Translations under genes and position numbers: made by a program
Source of the DNA: a virus
Length of the DNA stretch: 38,118 nt
IMG/VR virus record: IMGVR_UViG_3300047311_000833
Coordinates: 1-38,118 of that record
Direction: 5' to 3' (one strand)
Notes under the pieces: generated by a model
Database searches by the model: none
Told to the model about the DNA's origin: nothing
Seen by the model: only the letters and a program-made list of their open reading frames with translations
In this document: piece after piece, positions 8,781 through 16,760 of the stretch
How positions within the stretch are numbered: position 1 is the first letter of the stretch
Layout of the letters: each line of letters begins with the position of its first letter

Positions 8781-8789
8781 GGTAAGCAC

Positions 8790-9593
8790 ATGAGAATGAA
8801 CGCTCCTAAAGAGCTGTTCAGCGAAAACAGCTTTGTTCGTCTAAAAGACAAGGACTGGTTGGAGAAACAAAGGGTCGCCGGCAGAATTGCTGCCGAGACC
8901 CTTTTGCTTTTGGAGGGGTTTGTCAAAGGACGAACTTTCCATTCTCTAATCGCCCTCAACGAAGTCGCCGAACACTACATCACCAAGAACGGTGGCACGC
9001 CAACTTTCAAAGGCTACAAGGGATTCCCCGCTGGAGTCTGTATCTCTGTCAATAAAGAAATGGTCCATGGTATTCCCAAGGATGTTGTTCTAGATGACGG
9101 GGATATCGTTAGTTTTGACTTAGGTGTAACTTACCAAGGCGCTATTGCTGATACAGCTATTACATGCATCTTTGGCACTCCACATGCTGATAGACACGTT
9201 ACCTTAGTCAGAGCCACTGAAGAGTGCCTGATGAAAGGTATTGAAGCTATCGAAGTAGGCAAGCGCCTAGGTGTGATTGGTAATGCTATTTCTAGACATG
9301 CAAAGACCTATGGTTTTGGTGTCATCAACAATTACGGTGGCCATGGTTTGGATTGGGACATTCCGCATGCCCCGCCCTTCGTGGAAAACAAATCAGATGA
9401 CAGCCGTGGAATTCGTATTCAACCAGGATTAGCCATTGCTATAGAGCCGATGCTCGTGCTTGGCTCAACCGCCACTACCACATTGAATGATGGTTGGACT
9501 GTGGTGACACCTGACCTGAGTGCCCATTTTGAGCACTCAATTTACGTTCATGAGGACCATGTGGAGATTATCACCGATAGGAGCAAGCTGTAA
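8790..9593 (+). CDS. map: Type I methionine aminopeptidase
   Basis: 267 residues, the size of a bacterial type I enzyme. It removes the initiator methionine from nascent proteins. All five metal ligands are present in order: D110 (VSFDLGV), D121 (IADTAI), H185 (GGHGLD), E219 (AIEPM) and E248 (HFEHS). H93 (MVHGIP) occupies the substrate-binding histidine position. The start at 8790 follows TAAGG; a second ATG two codons later is possible. Finding an apparently complete map gene in a phage is uncommon. It could adjust processing of abundant phage proteins late in infection (inference). No sign of decay. Confidence 0.93.
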   Translation: MRMNAPKELFSENSFVRLKDKDWLEKQRVAGRIAAETLLLLEGFVKGRTFHSLIALNEVAEHYITKNGGTPTFKGYKGFPAGVCISVNKEMVHGIPKDVVLDDGDIVSFDLGVTYQGAIADTAITCIFGTPHADRHVTLVRATEECLMKGIEAIEVGKRLGVIGNAISRHAKTYGFGVINNYGGHGLDWDIPHAPPFVENKSDDSRGIRIQPGLAIAIEPMLVLGSTATTTLNDGWTVVTPDLSAHFEHSIYVHEDHVEIITDRSKL

Positions 9594-9802
9594 TGTTCTT
9601 TGTAGAAATGTTATTACCATCTGATGATATTCCAAATGAGGTAGCAACTACTCATGAAACTTTTGAGGCAGCATTGAAAGATGCTGATAGGTTGTTTGCT
9701 CACTACGGTGGAGCTAGGCGACTTGAAATTTATGAGGGTATGGGGGAAGCTTTTTCTAGTAAAGGTAAAAAGCTAATAGCCTCTCTAAGGATAATTAGAT
9801 GA
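9593..9802 (+). CDS. Small hypothetical protein (69 aa)
   Basis: 69 residues with an alpha/beta pattern: MFFVEMLLPSDD strand, a helix around EAALKDADRLFAHYGG, then RRLEIYEGMG. Its start overlaps the map stop (TAATG) and its own stop overlaps the next ATG (ATGA). This is a typical short phage operon gene; no family recognised. Confidence 0.62.
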   Translation: MFFVEMLLPSDDIPNEVATTHETFEAALKDADRLFAHYGGARRLEIYEGMGEAFSSKGKKLIASLRIIR

Positions 9803-9969
9803 AAATCACATTCGATGACAAGAGTTACATTGAGTGCATCAAGTCAGATAACCCTGGCAAGATAATCATCACCATCTCTGCAAAAGATCATGGCGACCCA
9901 CTCAAGAAAATCACCAATGCAGTTGAGATAACTGCGGAGGAATTCAAGAAACTCATATCTGACATTTGA
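9799..9969 (+). CDS. Small hypothetical protein (56 aa)
   Basis: An uninterrupted 56-codon ORF (MKITFDDKSYIEC..., ending KKLISDI) whose ATG overlaps the preceding stop by four bases and whose stop sits just before the SD of the next gene. This gap-free fit is the main support. The composition suggests a small beta-rich domain with a terminal helix. No family recognised. Confidence 0.6.
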   Translation: MKITFDDKSYIECIKSDNPGKIIITISAKDHGDPLKKITNAVEITAEEFKKLISDI

Positions 9970-9976
9970 GGTATTT

Positions 9977-10522
9977 ATGAAAGTATACTTTGTTGGTGCC
10001 CACAGCACTGGTAAGACGACGTGTGCCCGCTATGTTTCCGAGAAGTACAAACTTCCCATGATTACAGAGGTGGCCAGAGCCGTCTTGTCAGAGAAAGAAC
10101 TTCATCTAGATAGTCTACGATACAATATGGATTTGGTAGATGAGTATCAGGAAGCAATCTTTCATAGGCAGCTTGCTGAAGAGCGAAAATATGAAGATTT
10201 TGTTTCAGACAGAAGCTTCGATTGTTTGGCTTATGCCGCCCAACATACGCGCATTCTTCCCAAACTTTTGCTCAGCGACCAGATAGGGCCGTACATTGCC
10301 AAGCTGAAGGCTCCAGGTTCAATTATATTCTTCGTTCGTCCCTCCAAGGCTACCCTGAAGGCTGACGGTGTTCGAGAAAGTTTAACATGGGATGGCGTGG
10401 TCGCAATCGATGCTATGATCAAGTTCATGCTGATTCAATGGGAACTGCCATGCTTCCAAATTAATATCGACAATATGCAAGAGCGCGTCAAACTGATTGA
10501 TGCAGTTCTTTCAATTGTGTAA
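9977..10522 (+). CDS. NadR/AAA_28-like P-loop kinase
   Basis: 181 residues. P-loop GAHSTGKTT at 7-15, then MITEVARAVL (28-37) and SDRSFDCLAYA (77-87), a combination typical of the AAA_28/NadR-like kinase group that includes ribosylnicotinamide kinases and phage nucleotide-kinase-like proteins. FVRPSKATLKADGVR (119-133) probably forms the lid. The substrate cannot be decided from sequence: nicotinamide riboside, a nucleoside monophosphate or thymidine are all possible. Its place near NrdJ would suit nucleotide metabolism. No NadR-type adenylyltransferase or HTH domain is fused. Confidence 0.75.
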   Translation: MKVYFVGAHSTGKTTCARYVSEKYKLPMITEVARAVLSEKELHLDSLRYNMDLVDEYQEAIFHRQLAEERKYEDFVSDRSFDCLAYAAQHTRILPKLLLSDQIGPYIAKLKAPGSIIFFVRPSKATLKADGVRESLTWDGVVAIDAMIKFMLIQWELPCFQINIDNMQERVKLIDAVLSIV

Positions 10523-10538
10523 AAGGGGATAGAATCAA

Positions 10539-10790
10539 ATGCAAGGAACTGTAACTGGAATTAGAAAATTTGGTGTGGTTGTTCAATTAGACGGAACTCC
10601 AGAAATTGGAGATTTATTTGAATTATACCGAATTCAAGATGGAACGGAAATCATTCTTGGAAAAGGATATGCGAGAAAGCACATGTTTGAATCATTCAAG
10701 ATCAATCCAATTGAAGATGAATCTGGTGATAGAGCTTCTTTTGAAGACGTTCAAATGGGCGATTTAGTACGAAGTATTGAATCCACTTAA
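10539..10790 (+). CDS. Small beta-barrel-like hypothetical protein
   Basis: 83 residues with an alternating hydrophobic pattern (MQGTVTGIRKFGVVVQLDGT..., DLFELYRIQDG) that suggests a small OB/SH3-like barrel. SD AAAGGGG is well placed. It is the last gene of the first + strand block. Its stop overlaps, on the opposite strand, the stop of the convergent gene within the palindrome CACTTAAGTG. Confidence 0.6.
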   Translation: MQGTVTGIRKFGVVVQLDGTPEIGDLFELYRIQDGTEIILGKGYARKHMFESFKINPIEDESGDRASFEDVQMGDLVRSIEST

Positions 10791-10793
10791 GTG
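10784..10793. other. Palindrome CACTTAAGTG spanning two convergent stops
   Basis: A perfect 10-bp palindrome containing the stop of the + strand gene (TAA, 10788-10790) and the stop of the - strand gene (TTA, 10787-10789). No hairpin with a U-tract lies between the two genes, so convergent transcripts must overlap or end inside the opposing gene. It may simply follow from two TTAA-sharing stops. Confidence 0.6.
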
Positions 10794-12769
10794 TTGTATT
10801 TGATCTGATGAATTGCTATTTCTGATGGCGTTCCCGGGCCCGGATAACCAAAACCTCCAAAATCAGGAGAGCTTGGGAGAGCGTCCCAGGTTACAATTTC
10901 ATTAGTGATACTATCTACTGCTTGCATCTTGATTTGAATGTTAGTGGCAGAAGTTACTAAATTCCTACTAAGCACAGTGGTTTGTAAAGGAGTTCCTGGT
11001 CCTGGGAAGAGGGTTCCGGCAAAATCCTCGGTTGGCGCAAGCCATGTAACTAAGCTGGAATCGGCACTAGATCTTGCCTGCATAACCACACTGATGCTGC
11101 CAAGTGGAGAAAATGCATCTACAGCAATTTCTTCTGGAGATCCCGGTCCAGGATAAGCTGTTCCTGTAAAATCAGGATATGGCCAAGACCAAGTATATAG
11201 CTGCCCATTAGAACTAGATCTTGCTTGCATAACCCAACCAGTGAATTGGCCATTCCATAGTTGCATAACATTATCACCAGCAGCATTTTGAAATGTATTA
11301 GAGTATTGTGCAGCAAATGGATCTGCCTGTTGTAATCCACAGTTAATGAAATTGCCATTAGTTCTACCGTTAAACCCTCTACGCGCGCCCCACATCCACG
11401 TTCCATCAAATTCAAGACTCCAAACTCCAAGACCGCTGTCACTGAATGGTGGACTATTAGAATCTATTTCATCTAGGATTGCCGCATCCGATATATCAGT
11501 TGGAGGTAATTTTACAATACTAGATCGACTGACGCTAAGAGTAGACCTTGAACCTGCCCATAAATTAGTTCCATCTGAACCAATAGCTCCGCCATCTGCC
11601 TGAAGAAAGGTGAAGAAATCAGTAGTTCTAAAGCTGGCAGACGGGAATTGTGTTGGATCAAATCTAAGTAATCGATTGCGTGGAGTAAATGTGTTGGTAG
11701 TAAAGGCATAAAGATTGCCAGGAAAAGGAGACCTTCCAGTACTATCGCTCAACATACCAAAAATTCCATGCGTTGAGTCTTGATAGATACTAATAGTGCC
11801 AGCACCTGGATCTATACGTGAAACAATACCTTTACCAGTAAGACCGCCAAATGTAGTATTTCCTACGTAACCGCTAGCGGTCCAAATGAAACCAGAATCA
11901 AAACAAATTTCTTCGGCATGTCGTGTTACGCTAATTTGCTGGGAAGAAGTGCTTTGGACACCTGGTCCATTAGAAATAACTGTGGCAATATTGAACTTTT
12001 CCAAAAGACTAATGCCTTGCCCCGCACCACCAGCCGAAGCATTAATTACCCAAAGATTTCCAGAATTATCTTCTAAGCAGTCTCTCGCTTCACTACCATC
12101 ACCCAGATCGCTTGGATTACCAAATATGCTTCCATCAGCAATGATACCGTTTTTCAATTGAGCAAGCCCAACAACAGTTTTAGTTGCTACGTCAATGATA
12201 ATAACGTATCCGCATGGAGAGCCAATAATACTTTGTCCTGGAGTATTTAGGTGCCAAATAAGCGAACCATTATTTGCATCTGTGGATGCTAAAGGATTGG
12301 TAATATTTCCATCTGAGTCAATAGGGAATGTACCATTGTTATTAGGATCGGCAGCACCAGAAATAGTGACAGTTAATCCAATATAATTAGGAGAGAATCC
12401 TCCACCGAGTCCTGGTCTATCTGCGAACGAAAAAAACCTAGTTCCAAATGAAGTATCTACCTGTCCATGTATTCCGCGATCAGAATATTGACCATGCCAG
12501 CCAGATGTACAAGCATATATTCTTGTTCCATCAGGAGATTTTTTTATTTTACGCATGTTTTTGATATAAGGACCAATGTATTGTCTTAGATCAATTTTTT
12601 TAACGACTCTTGGATATGGTGTTGTTGTAGGATCGAGAACGGTAACGAAATTAACCGAAGCCGGTATGTCATTACTATTACCAAAACCAGTAGCACGACC
12701 ATCACATGTCCAGAGGTAACCTCCCGCATATGCTAGTCCAGTTATTCCTTCCCAAATAGCTGATGTCAT
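10787..12769 (-). CDS. Beta-propeller-like phage protein, triplicate C-terminal repeat
   Basis: 660 residues. The N-terminal two thirds show blade-like motifs, a small-residue strand then DG or SG followed by LW/WT (GLAYAGGYLWTCDG, DSGFIWTASG, SDGTNLWAGS, EFDGTWMWGA). These often end in an ID-type strand (VVKKIDL, VSRIDP), as in YVTN/NHL-type propellers. A Gly/Asn-rich insert lies in the first part (LTVTISGAADPNNNGTFPID). Residues 509-660 are three repeats of about 50 residues, each with MQA, TW and PGPG(T/S)P. There is no signal peptide. SD AGGAAAG. A virion decoration or receptor-related role is likely from the neighbours, but unproven. Confidence 0.7.
   Translation of the reverse strand: MTSAIWEGITGLAYAGGYLWTCDGRATGFGNSNDIPASVNFVTVLDPTTTPYPRVVKKIDLRQYIGPYIKNMRKIKKSPDGTRIYACTSGWHGQYSDRGIHGQVDTSFGTRFFSFADRPGLGGGFSPNYIGLTVTISGAADPNNNGTFPIDSDGNITNPLASTDANNGSLIWHLNTPGQSIIGSPCGYVIIIDVATKTVVGLAQLKNGIIADGSIFGNPSDLGDGSEARDCLEDNSGNLWVINASAGGAGQGISLLEKFNIATVISNGPGVQSTSSQQISVTRHAEEICFDSGFIWTASGYVGNTTFGGLTGKGIVSRIDPGAGTISIYQDSTHGIFGMLSDSTGRSPFPGNLYAFTTNTFTPRNRLLRFDPTQFPSASFRTTDFFTFLQADGGAIGSDGTNLWAGSRSTLSVSRSSIVKLPPTDISDAAILDEIDSNSPPFSDSGLGVWSLEFDGTWMWGARRGFNGRTNGNFINCGLQQADPFAAQYSNTFQNAAGDNVMQLWNGQFTGWVMQARSSSNGQLYTWSWPYPDFTGTAYPGPGSPEEIAVDAFSPLGSISVVMQARSSADSSLVTWLAPTEDFAGTLFPGPGTPLQTTVLSRNLVTSATNIQIKMQAVDSITNEIVTWDALPSSPDFGGFGYPGPGTPSEIAIHQIKYNT
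10790..11245 (-). repeat. Three tandem C-terminal repeats in the propeller-like protein
   Basis: Residues 509-557, 558-610 and 611-660 of the - strand protein share the pattern VMQARSS...L.TW....DF.GT.YPGPG(T/S)P. The third copy is the most diverged (IKMQAVDSITNEIVTW). The PGPG turn and W/MQ core suggest a small repeated beta-unit. Confidence 0.8.
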
Positions 12770-12776
12770 GCTTTCC

Positions 12777-13649
12777 TCACATTGTAATTTCTACAGATTT
12801 TACTACGGCAAAAACAGCGTCTCCAGGGAAATCGCTAATAGCTTCTGCCTGTACTTGATATACCGTGTTACCAGGTAAACTTGCAATTACAGATGAAAGT
12901 GCTCTAATGTCCGGAATGCTAGTAATTGAAGCCCTAGAGCCTGTAACTTCAGAAACAGTGGTTAAGTTGAACAACCTAACTGTCAAAGTTAAAGAAGGAT
13001 CACTAACGCCACCAATAGTCTCTAATGTAGCATTAGTTATAGCTGTTGATAAATAAAATGCCCCAATAACATACCATCCAGGTTCAACCCCTTGGGAAGC
13101 AATTGGTTGAGTTGAGGCGACCGCCCTTATACTTGAGGAGCCCGCTGCCACAAGTGTGGGCTTCCAAATAGCGCCGTCCCATACAAGAGCCTGTCCTGAG
13201 GTTGGTGCTGTTGCTGCCAGCGGCCTGCTTTGCAAACCAACAACAGTTTGAAATAGTGGGTTTCCAGTTAAATCTCCTGCGAAATTTACATCAGCCGGAA
13301 TTGCTCCAGGTATCCACGCAATCCCATCCCATATTAGTGTCTGACCTTCACTTGGCTCTACATCAGAAACTGGCCTTCCTTGAATGCCGATAACAAGCGG
13401 AGTCTCTAAAGTTCCACCCAAATCACCTTCTAGTTCAATTATTCTTAAATTGCCAACAATATTCTCAATAACATCAAGTCTATTCCTAACAGTTGTGTAA
13501 ACTGCGCTTGGTTTAACACCCAATTCTTCTTCAATAGCAATAATTGCTTCCCTCAATTGCTCAACAGATCTGCCTGTTACAGGCTGTCCGTCAACCAATG
13601 GCCTGAGGGTGAAAACGGTGTCTATAGCTGCTGGATATTTTGTTACCAT
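12777..13649 (-). CDS. Tail-fibre-type structural protein
   Basis: 290 residues. Residues 28-70 contain a helical segment (SVEQLREAIIAIEEELGVKP..., then VRNRLDVIENIVGNL) of the kind found at the start of many phage fibre and spike proteins, where it trimerises. Two fibre repeats follow at 75-114 and 125-164, each GDL.G.....VGLQ.RP......SGQ.L.WDG..W.P, a well-known unit in phage fibres. The C-terminal 120 residues look like a beta-sandwich (GWYVIGAFYLSTAITN...). A strand-start motif similar to its GDL repeat occurs in the divergent + strand fibre gene. It is the first gene of a two-gene - strand unit read from the divergent region. Confidence 0.78.
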   Translation of the reverse strand: MVTKYPAAIDTVFTLRPLVDGQPVTGRSVEQLREAIIAIEEELGVKPSAVYTTVRNRLDVIENIVGNLRIIELEGDLGGTLETPLVIGIQGRPVSDVEPSEGQTLIWDGIAWIPGAIPADVNFAGDLTGNPLFQTVVGLQSRPLAATAPTSGQALVWDGAIWKPTLVAAGSSSIRAVASTQPIASQGVEPGWYVIGAFYLSTAITNATLETIGGVSDPSLTLTVRLFNLTTVSEVTGSRASITSIPDIRALSSVIASLPGNTVYQVQAEAISDFPGDAVFAVVKSVEITM

Positions 13650-13666
13650 CTTATAAGTCCTGCTAT

Positions 13667-13682
13667 AATATCAAAATTTTAG
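13667..13682 (-). promoter_or_regulatory. 16-bp element, copy for the - strand gene
   Basis: On the - strand this reads CTAAAATTTTGATATT and ends 17 bases before the ATG of the 12777-13649 gene. It is a perfect inverted copy of the element at 13739-13754. Candidate phage promoter or operator; the core AAAATTTT is itself a palindrome. Confidence 0.5.
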
Positions 13683-13738
13683 CATAAGCCGGGTTTCTGA
13701 CTATCTATATCTGAAGAACTCTTAAAACCAGGGATATA

Positions 13739-13754
13739 CTAAAATTTTGATATT
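13739..13754 (+). promoter_or_regulatory. 16-bp element, copy for the + strand gene
   Basis: CTAAAATTTTGATATT on the + strand, 29 bases before the ATG of the collagen-containing fibre gene and preceded by GGATATA. It exactly matches the opposite-strand element at 13667-13682. The match stops precisely at 16 bases on both sides. Confidence 0.5.
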
Positions 13755-13783
13755 CTTATGAGCTTTTAGTTCAATGAGGATAC

Positions 13784-15715
13784 ATGAGCGGAATTTTAAC
13801 TCCAGGATACCTAAGGTGGGATGGCACCAAATACGTTTTAGACAACGATGTTGAAATCGTTGGTCCGGCGGGATCCCAAGGTCCATCTGGTCCGGCGGGT
13901 CCAGCAGGTCCGCCAGGTCCTAATGGCGTAGCCAGCGGTGATTTACTGGGAAATTATCCCGGCCCTATCGCTGTTGTTGGTCTAACTGGTATTACTGGTA
14001 TCGTCAACTTCGGCGCTACCATTACAAACCCTACGATTTCCCAAGCCGCTACAGGATCTACTCTTGGCCAGCCGCTAACAATCAAGGGCCAAACTGGCGC
14101 AACTATTGGTGGCGCTGTTGTTTTGCAAAGCGGAACAGCAACCACGGCTGGTATTATTCAGTTTTTAGTAGGCTCTATTCAGGCCGGTTTTTTTGATGCT
14201 AACTCTGCTTTAAGATTAGGCCCAAGCGCTTCTTCTACAATTCCATCAGGTCCAAACGGTTCAGCCCCAGTTGCAGGAACTGATTTCCTGTATGGTTACA
14301 ATGCTAGCGGTAGTATGTGGGGCGAGTTCTTTACTAGCTCCAATGCTGACAGAGCTGCTATGGGCGTTTATAATAGTGGACTTGGCACTACCAATGTAAA
14401 CGGTATCAGTATCCAAGGAGTTGGATCTACTTACTCTGTTGGTGCTTACCAAAGAAACGGCGTAATTGAGCAGGCCGGCCCCGCCACCTCTGGTTTGATT
14501 TTATCTAAAGTTCTGGGCGATGGTACCAGCCGCGCCATTACTGGACGTATTTGGCAAACTGGTGCTTGGTGTGTTGGCGACAATGGCATCAATGATACCT
14601 CTGCCGAGGCCCAGGCAGTTTCTGGCGCTTTGATCAATCTTTCACCAGCAAACTTTGGTATTGTTGGTGGCGGCACAATTAATCTAGTAACAGGATCACT
14701 TAGCGGCCAGACAACTGTTGGCGGTCAAACGATCATGTATAATGCTGTCAATACCAGCAACTCGTTTGGAAACTTGGTTTTGCAAGGAAATCTTGGCGTA
14801 GATTTCGTTGCAGCAACTACTGTTGCAGCCACCATTAATACCACCAAACTTACTAACCAAGTAGGTAGAACTCATAAAGTACGTAGTACAACTACAACTC
14901 CGGTTACCATTATCACTACTGATGAAATTGTTTCTATCGGAGCGGTTTCCAGCGTAAGCACAACTGTTGCAGCGGGCTCTAACGGAGCTATTTTACCACA
15001 GGGTACGATTAACGTAGCCTCCACAACAGGATTTGCAAGCACCGGCGCTATCTATGTTACAACCACTAATGGTCCACAACTAGTTACTTACACTGGTACG
15101 GGCGCAACAACTTTCACAGGATGTTCTGGTGGAACGGGCGCAATGACTACTGGTAATGCTGTTACCAGCTTGTTTGCTATCAATTTACCTTCTACACCAA
15201 CTACAGGAGACTTGTACACAGTTAAAGATGCAAATGCTAGCTGTGGCGCAACTAACTTCTTTGTTTCAGGTAATGGTGTTAATATTGATGGACAGACTGG
15301 TATTGTGTTGTCTACAAACTTCGCTCAAGCTACGTTTGTTTACAATGGTACTACATGGATTTCCTCACTATCGAACAACCTAATACCAAACGGATTTTCT
15401 TCGGTTATAAGCGTACCTAGCAGCGGAGTTGCAACTGTAGTTGGATTCGACCAGCTATTACTTTGTGACCCAACATCAGGTGGTGTCACAGTAAATGCGC
15501 CTCCTAGCCCGTTAGCAAACTTAAGATTTACTGTCAAAGATGCTACATCACAAGCCACTTCTTTGAAGCCAATTATCGTTAATGGAAATGGTAGACTTTT
15601 GGAAGATCCTGGTAATCCAGGTTTTTATACATCAACTGTCATCATTACTGCAGCATCTAGGTCAGTAACTTGGGCTTACGATCCTTCAACTAGAAATAGA
15701 TATACGGTGGTATAA
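13784..15715 (+). CDS. Collagen-repeat tail fibre protein
   Basis: 643 residues. A short N-terminal head (TPGYLRWDGTKYVLD) is followed by seven Gly-X-Y triplets (residues 27-47, GPAGSQGPSGPAGPAGPPGP), a collagen-like stalk known to trimerise phage fibres. Then comes GDLLGNYPGPIAVVGL, a fibre repeat, and a long beta-rich Gly/Ser/Thr region. Near residue 380 starts a fibre-tip type domain (VTIITTDEIVSIG..., INLPSTPTTGDLYTVKDAN). It is interrupted by one complete copy of module 1 (14960-15166). The C-terminus is NRYTVV. SD GAGGATAC. A receptor-binding or decoration fibre is the most likely role; the stop overlaps the next start (TAATG). Confidence 0.85.
   Translation: MSGILTPGYLRWDGTKYVLDNDVEIVGPAGSQGPSGPAGPAGPPGPNGVASGDLLGNYPGPIAVVGLTGITGIVNFGATITNPTISQAATGSTLGQPLTIKGQTGATIGGAVVLQSGTATTAGIIQFLVGSIQAGFFDANSALRLGPSASSTIPSGPNGSAPVAGTDFLYGYNASGSMWGEFFTSSNADRAAMGVYNSGLGTTNVNGISIQGVGSTYSVGAYQRNGVIEQAGPATSGLILSKVLGDGTSRAITGRIWQTGAWCVGDNGINDTSAEAQAVSGALINLSPANFGIVGGGTINLVTGSLSGQTTVGGQTIMYNAVNTSNSFGNLVLQGNLGVDFVAATTVAATINTTKLTNQVGRTHKVRSTTTTPVTIITTDEIVSIGAVSSVSTTVAAGSNGAILPQGTINVASTTGFASTGAIYVTTTNGPQLVTYTGTGATTFTGCSGGTGAMTTGNAVTSLFAINLPSTPTTGDLYTVKDANASCGATNFFVSGNGVNIDGQTGIVLSTNFAQATFVYNGTTWISSLSNNLIPNGFSSVISVPSSGVATVVGFDQLLLCDPTSGGVTVNAPPSPLANLRFTVKDATSQATSLKPIIVNGNGRLLEDPGNPGFYTSTVIITAASRSVTWAYDPSTRNRYTVV
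13862..13924 (+). repeat. Collagen-like Gly-X-Y repeat
   Basis: Seven consecutive Gly-X-Y codon triplets rich in Pro and Ala (GPA GSQ GPS GPA GPA GPP GPN). The DNA is built from near-identical GGTCC[G/A]GC[G/A] units, so this stretch may change length by slippage or recombination. Confidence 0.9.
14960..15166 (+). repeat. Module 1 copy inside the collagen fibre
   Basis: 69 residues, AGSNGAILPQGTINVASTTG onward to FTGCSGGTGAMTTGNAV. It lies between DEIVSIGAVSS and FAINLPSTP, which look like consecutive parts of one fibre domain, so the module appears to interrupt that domain. Closely similar to the - strand copies at 23843-32637. Confidence 0.85.
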
Positions 15716-16752
15716 TGACTTTTACTTTTCCACAATGGGCAACAGCTCTAGATTTAGATTTTACTACACTACCAGCTCAATCACTGGCCTCAGATACTAC
15801 TTTCACAGTAGGTAGCAGCCCTATCTTTGGAACTGGTCTTGTATGGACTAAAGTAAATTCTGCCAGTGATGCTTCAGCCATGAACATAACTAATGGTTCT
15901 GGTCTGATAATTACTCCCAACGCAGCCAGCAATGTAAGCGGCGCTACCTTTACTGCGCCCGCTCTAAGAATACAGCTTAACAGCATTATCCCTGACTGGA
16001 CTGTATTCATGCCATTCAGGATTTGGATATGGGAATCAGCCTCCAATGAAGCAGCTAATAACGATAAGTTGTTCTTTGGAACTTACATACCAAACGGCGC
16101 ATTTCAAAACCAATTAACTCTAGGACACTGGAGAGGATTTGGCGGAGCTACCAATGGTTGGGGTTCTCAATTTACCGTTCTCAATACTGATGTCACTACT
16201 ACTGGTACAAGTATTCCATTATCTGCAAATAGAGTTGGTGTAATGTACTGCCCAATGGGAGTATTAGGAGGCAGCTCGCCTCTGATAGTAGGAAGTACTG
16301 TAACGACAACTACTACAACTATCACTGCAGGATCAAACGGAGTAGCTATTAATGGTGCCACAACTATCAACGTAGTATCCACAGCAGGATTCTCTTCTTC
16401 GGGCATTATCAACGTTACAAGTACTACTGGTAGTAATATCATTGCTTATACTGGCATTACTGGCACGTCATTTACAGGATGTACTAGTGGTAGTATCGTA
16501 CCACTCACTGGTACGATGTCCACTGGTGGTTTCGTTAGTTTTGGAACCTGGCCCCCAACAAATTCACTAACTATCTGTAATGGTGCCGCAATCACTTCAG
16601 CATCTTCTGCGGCCTTCTCTAGTACAGCCAGCGGTTCACATACGGTTACAGAAAACAACCTCTTTCTATCTGCTTTTAGAAACGGCAGCGGCACTGCTTT
16701 TTCTACTACAATTGCTAGAATCAGAGTGGACTACTTGCCAACATTTAATTAA
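15715..16752 (+). CDS. Putative fibre or adhesin-like virion protein
   Basis: 345 residues, beta-rich, beginning MTFTFPQWATALDLDFTTLP. The first 200 residues resemble a concanavalin-like jelly-roll by pattern (TVFMPFRIWIWES, QLTLGHWRGFGG, NRVGVMYCPMG), but no signature is strong enough to name. Residues about 200-275 are a diverged module 1 copy. The C-terminal part (SLTICNGAAITSASSAAF...) may continue the sandwich. The start overlaps the stop of the collagen fibre gene (TAATG), so both are probably made from one message and may form one fibre complex. Confidence 0.7.
   Translation: MTFTFPQWATALDLDFTTLPAQSLASDTTFTVGSSPIFGTGLVWTKVNSASDASAMNITNGSGLIITPNAASNVSGATFTAPALRIQLNSIIPDWTVFMPFRIWIWESASNEAANNDKLFFGTYIPNGAFQNQLTLGHWRGFGGATNGWGSQFTVLNTDVTTTGTSIPLSANRVGVMYCPMGVLGGSSPLIVGSTVTTTTTTITAGSNGVAINGATTINVVSTAGFSSSGIINVTSTTGSNIIAYTGITGTSFTGCTSGSIVPLTGTMSTGGFVSFGTWPPTNSLTICNGAAITSASSAAFSSTASGSHTVTENNLFLSAFRNGSGTAFSTTIARIRVDYLPTFN
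16315..16536 (+). repeat. Module 1 copy, diverged
   Basis: AGSNGVAINGATTINVVSTA then GFSSSGIINV...AYTGITGTSFTGCTSG. It carries a longer loop after FTGC (SIVPLTGTMSTGG) than the other copies and lacks the LPQ motif. Confidence 0.75.
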
Positions 16753-16760
16753 GGAATATC

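Larger units (their letters stand above)
13650..13783. promoter_or_regulatory. Divergent intergenic region with paired 16-bp elements
   Basis: 134 bases between two divergent fibre-type genes. It contains CTAAAATTTTGATATT once on each strand, each copy directed toward and upstream of its own gene. It is the only place in the window where two operons diverge, so it must hold at least two promoters unless transcription reads through. The central part (13683-13738) holds AT-rich runs (CTATCTATATCTG) and no gene. Confidence 0.65.
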
